Translations under genes and position numbers: made by a program
In this document: positions 60,466 to 64,000 of the stretch, piece by piece
Numbering within the stretch: the first letter of the stretch is position 1
Layout: each line of letters opens with the position of its first letter
Assembly (NCBI RefSeq): GCF_947507565.1
Contig: NC_089190.1
Span: forward strand, 2,232,001 to 2,296,000
Origin: Oscarella lobularis
Taxonomy: Eukaryota; Porifera; Homoscleromorpha; Homosclerophorida; Oscarellidae
Length of the DNA stretch: 64,000 nt
Direction: 5' to 3'
The notes under the pieces: model-generated
Told to the model about the DNA's origin: nothing
Databases searched by the model: none
What the model saw: the letters and a program-made list of their open reading frames with translations, nothing else

Positions 60466-61419
60466 CTAATTGGTTAATCCTGCTGCTTGGGCGAGTGATT
60501 GTGCCAAATTTGGAGTGGCTAAATCGAGGGGGCAATTCTCCTCCTAAAAAATAACGATATCATCATATGTAGTGCAGTTCTTCTTCTTTCTTACATTATT
60601 TTGGAGTTTGACTTGGGCCCCAGTCTTAACCAAGAGATGAGCTATATGACCAAAGTCACTTTCACAGGCAAGGTGCCTAAAAAGAAAATAAATAAGATTA
60701 ATTTAAATTAGGGGGTCTATTACAGTGGGGTATCTCCATTGCTGTCCGTTGCATTAACATGCGACTTGTGCTCCAACAATATCTCGACCAATTTAGCGTG
60801 TCCTCTGAAAAAAAAATGAGATACTGTTTTCTTCCCAATTTTTTGCTCTTGCCTTGAAGCTGCTCTGTGTAGTGGAGTAGCTTTGTGGCGATCTCTTACA
60901 TTTGTATCTGCTCCGTGACTAATTAGCTTTTCAGCGATGTTGCAATTTCCTTTCGACGCCGCATAATGCAACGACGTCTGGCCGGCTTCGTTTTGCTCAT
61001 TCACCATGGCAACAGCCGAGGAGGAATTTTTCAATAAACTCTCGACAATTCCAAGATGGCCGGCAGACGAAGCAATCATTAACGGAGTCCAGAGAGCCTT
61101 AAAAATGGTCACGTGACACAATTAATTAATTAATTAATTAATTAATTAACTAACATCGTCTTTTGCGTCGATAGGGACTTCCAAACGAAGTAGGTAATCG
61201 ACGATTTTTTCTCGTCCTGAAGAACACGCCCAATGCAAGGGCATTCGTTGATCCTACGTAGACGATCGCGCGTGTTTCGGCACGTGATCTTCGGTCTGGA
61301 CTTGCTTGATCGACAATGCGAGCATCGCGAGGTCTCGCTACGAGCAGAGCTTCCAATTCTTCCAATTTTCCGTCGTATGCAAGTTGACACGCTTGCTGAT
61401 TGGACACTGCAGCGCACAT
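60466..61419 (-). CDS. PSMD10: PSMD10 (gankyrin), proteasome assembly ankyrin protein
   Basis: Gankyrin is a seven-ankyrin-repeat chaperone of the 19S proteasome base. ATG 61419 gives MCAAVSNQQACQLAYDGKLE, matching the vertebrate VSNLMVCNLAYSGKLEEL. The next exons give RMPLHWACSSGREKIVDYLLRLEVPIDAKDD, ALWTPLMIASSAGHLGIVESLL, GQTSLHYAASKGNCNIAEKLI, ATPLHRAASRGHAKLVEILL and GDTPLHLACESDFGHIAHLLV. It ends QAAGLTN with TAG at 60468-60466. Four or five introns; one contains a long (TTAA)n tract (61121-61150). Head-to-head with PGD (133 bp) and tail-to-tail with CNOT11 (85 bp). Confidence 0.93.
61121..61150. repeat. (ATTA)n tract in PSMD10 intron
   Basis: A 30-bp ATTA repeat. Similar TTAATTAATTAA tracts recur in introns throughout the window, for example near 32834-32862, 42113-42132 and 51540-51566. 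Confidence 0.85.
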
Positions 61420-61552
61420 GATGCTCCTCGTTTGGAATGGAAAGGGCGTCCCGGATTCGGCGAGCTTTACGCATGCTCTCGCAGCTCTTTTGCGCATCCG
61501 CCTGCTCGCCTTCCAAGAGAACTCTTCGTCACGTAGACTTTGCTGCAGCAGA
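61420..61552. promoter_or_regulatory. Bidirectional promoter of PSMD10 and PGD
   Basis: 133 bp lie between divergent start codons of two housekeeping genes. The region is moderately GC-rich with no TATA box. Confidence 0.4.
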
Positions 61553-63966
61553 ATGGCCGAGCAAAAGTAAGGCGAAACGCTGATGCCACTTGCTCGTTTC
61601 TCCGCCGCAAAATGCGCTCCCCTCACACCACCCGTTGCTCTACTTTTTTTTCTCGCCTTCTAGAGCCGATATTGCACTTATTGGACTCGCCGTCATGGTA
61701 AGCAGGAACCAAAGCAGCACGTCTTCGTTGTTTTTTTCCCTCGTATGGGCCTCGAGAAGATCGTTTATCTCGTCTTGCTTCGTCTAGGGTCAAAATCTCA
61801 TTCTCAACATGAACGATCACGGATTCGTCGTAAGTCGCGCGTTGGCGTCGCGCTTTCGCTCGTCGACCGGTCCTTTCTTCCGGCGTCCGGGCGTAATGAC
61901 GTCACGCCACGCCCTTGGTTATCTCGCATCCCATTGGCTAATTTTGCTCCGAAGGTGTGCGCTTTCAATCGAACCGTCTCCAAAGTTGACGATTTTCTTG
62001 CGAAAGAAGCTAAGGGTAAGAGAAGACCCGAAAAAAAATCAAGATAATTATTATAGATTTTTAGGTACGAAGGTTATTGGAGCTCATTCGATGGAAGAAA
62101 TGGTCGGAAAACTCAAAAAACCAAGAAGGGTGATGATGCTTGTCAAAGCTGGCGATGCCGTCGATAAATTCATTGACACATTGGTATTATCTATAAACCT
62201 GTACTTCGATTTAAATTATTGATTTTTTATTAGGTTCCTTTGCTGGAAGAAGGAGATATCATTATCGATGGAGGAAACTCGCAATATAATGATTCTATAG
62301 TAGGCAATGTTTTCTTCTCTCTTCTTTCATTGATTCCAATGCGTGGCTTTAGCGCCGAGCAAAGTATTTGGAGTCGAAGAAACTTCTCTTTGTCGGAAGC
62401 GGCGTGTCAGGGGGAGAAGATGGCGCGCGCTATGGCCCTTCTCTTATGCCAGGAGGAGCCAAAGAAGCTTGGTACATTGAACATAATAATTAAAAATTTA
62501 TTTATTTATTTTTTGTGCTTTTTTTGAGGCCTCACGTGAAGGCAATCTTTCAGGGAATTTCGGCCAAAGTGAATGGAGAGCCATGCTGTGATTGGGTAAA
62601 ATAAAATTGAGTTTAAAAATTTAATGAATGGGTTTTGGGGGATTTAGGTTGGCGCAGACGGAGCGGGGCATTACGTGAAGATGGTCCACAATGGAATCGA
62701 ATACGGAGACATGCAGGTCCTTAATAATAATTAATTAATTAATTATTTATTTATTTGAATAATGTTTAGTTGATTTGCGAAGCGTATCATTTGATGAAGG
62801 ACGCGCTCGGAATGTCGGAAGACGAAATGAGCGCCGTCTTCGGCGAATGGAACAAAGGAGAACTCGATTCCTTCCTCATTGAAATCACTCAGGCAATTTT
62901 GGCCTACAAGGACACAGACGGAGTTCCACTCGTTCGAAAGATACGAGATGCCGCTGGACAGGCAAACAGAGTCTATATATAAACATAAGGGAGAAAATAC
63001 ATAGTTTTTGTCTTAGAAAGGAACGGGTAAATGGACTGCCATTTCGTCTTTGGATATGGGAATTCCCGTTACTCTTATTGGTTTGAGAATCAATGTTTAT
63101 GTCTATTGATTTTTTTATGTTTTTTTTTTTCAGGGGAATCTGTGTTTGCTCGCTGTCTCTCGTCTTTGAAGGACGAAAGGGTGAAGGCGAGTGGGAGTTT
63201 GAAGGGGCCAAGTGGAGTCAAATTTGAGGGGAACAAAGCGGAAATGGTAGAACACATCAGACAGGTTAGTTTGGGTTTTTTCCTCTGTGTGAGTGTGGGG
63301 AGTTTGTTGCTTTGTCCTTAGGCTCTGTATGCGTCCAAGATCATTTCATATGCTCAAGGGTTTATGCTGCTGAGAGAAGCGGCTAAGGAATATGGTTGGG
63401 AGTTGAATTATGGCTCCATTGCTCTCATGTGGAGAGGCGGATGCATTATCAGGAGGTGTGGACTCGGCTAGGGTTAATTAATTAATTTATTTATTTCTTT
63501 TTAGTCGCTTCTTGGGAAATATCAAAGAAGCGTTCGACAAGAATCCCAGCTTGTCGAATCTCCTCCTTGACGATTTTTTCAAAGCAGCTATTCACAATTC
63601 CCAGGTAAAACACACTAAGGGGGGGGGGGGGGGGGGGGGGGAGCAAATCAACGATCTATCCTATATATATGTGTGTAGGCTTCTTGGCGCAAAGTCGTCT
63701 CTCTTGGAGTGACTCTTGGAATTCCAACACCTTGCTTTAGCACTGCTCTTGCTTTCTACGACGGATACAGGTAATGATTATTAATTTTATTGATTTTATT
63801 GATTTTTCTTTTTAGGTCAGAGTGTCTTCCTGCCAATCTAATTCAAGCTCAGAGAGACTATTTTGGTGCTCACACGTACGAGCTTCTCACTGCTCCAGGA
63901 AAATTCACTCACACCAATTGGACTGGTCACGGCGGAAGTGTCTCTTCGACGAGCTACAATGCCTAA
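61553..63966 (+). CDS. PGD: 6-phosphogluconate dehydrogenase, decarboxylating
   Basis: This is the third enzyme of the oxidative pentose phosphate pathway, producing NADPH and ribulose 5-phosphate in the cytosol. The first small exon (ATGGCCGAGCAAAA) joins [11 protein letters not shown], then [14 protein letters not shown] and [15 protein letters not shown] (the NADP fold). Later exons give [73 protein letters not shown] (catalytic Lys), [64 protein letters not shown], and [15 protein letters not shown]. It ends SSTSYNA with TAA at 63964-63966. The gene is complete in the window, with introns of about 40-90 nt. Confidence 0.95.
63619..63641. repeat. 23-bp poly-G run in PGD intron
   Basis: 23 consecutive G bases lie in an intron between the exon ending HNSQ and the exon starting ASWRKV. 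The run is unusually long and may be polymorphic or an assembly artefact. Confidence 0.9.
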
Positions 63967-64000
63967 GAAACGTTGATGATGGTGATGAACTTGTGTCGCG

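Overview
The window is eukaryotic and almost certainly from an early-branching animal, most likely a sponge. The evidence is a set of animal-specific families (ACK-type and Ig-receptor tyrosine kinases, an LRR-GPCR, ARMC9, MYBBP1A, ACAP, espin-like, CNOT11, gankyrin) in a very compact genome. Introns are mostly about 45-100 nt with GT-AG ends and are often filled with TTAATTAATTAA. Genes lie 7-350 bp apart, frequently head-to-head or tail-to-tail. A homoscleromorph sponge is my best guess, but this is inference. Exon boundaries were read by eye, so gene spans are more reliable than individual exons.

Region 1 (1-7.6 kb): the 3' end of an unidentified gene, an intronless UBIAD1-like prenyltransferase whose second aspartate motif is missing, a GT10 fucosyltransferase of the FUT10/11 type on the minus strand, and a minus-strand ARMC9 ciliary gene.

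Region 2 (7.8-22 kb): the most unusual part. It holds a tandem cluster of six ficolin-like genes (signal peptide, collagen Gly-X-Y exons, usually a coiled-coil neck with a CxCxC motif, and a fibrinogen C-terminal domain). I label them A-F. A, B, C and F read as intact. D carries a 5-bp frameshift. E is cut off inside the fibrinogen domain and has a damaged splice donor. A GT92-like glycosyltransferase lies between A and B. The housekeeping gene LZIC was carried along in the duplications: one intact copy follows F, and two pseudogene copies follow B and C. The fibrinogen core is nearly identical between paralogs, while the calcium/ligand-binding subdomain differs in every copy. This pattern fits a diversifying pattern-recognition lectin family.

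Region 3 (22-41.4 kb): MYBBP1A and a single-exon LRR-GPCR on the minus strand, an ACK/TNK2-type kinase head-to-head with an Ig-ectodomain receptor tyrosine kinase, an intronless sulfotransferase, a TRAF/MATH-like protein, and an oxysterol-binding-protein relative.

Region 4 (41.6-64 kb): an espin-like ankyrin/actin protein, a histidinol-phosphate aminotransferase-like (HisC) enzyme (unexpected in an animal), ACAP, a shortened PNPO-like flavoprotein, a CLC-2-type chloride channel, spermidine synthase, a secretory JmjC/EF-hand dioxygenase ending in HNEL, a tandem 2-oxoglutarate dioxygenase-like protein, CNOT11, gankyrin (PSMD10) and 6-phosphogluconate dehydrogenase. Many of these are arranged as bidirectional pairs. 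No tRNA, rRNA, CRISPR array or autonomous transposon was recognised.
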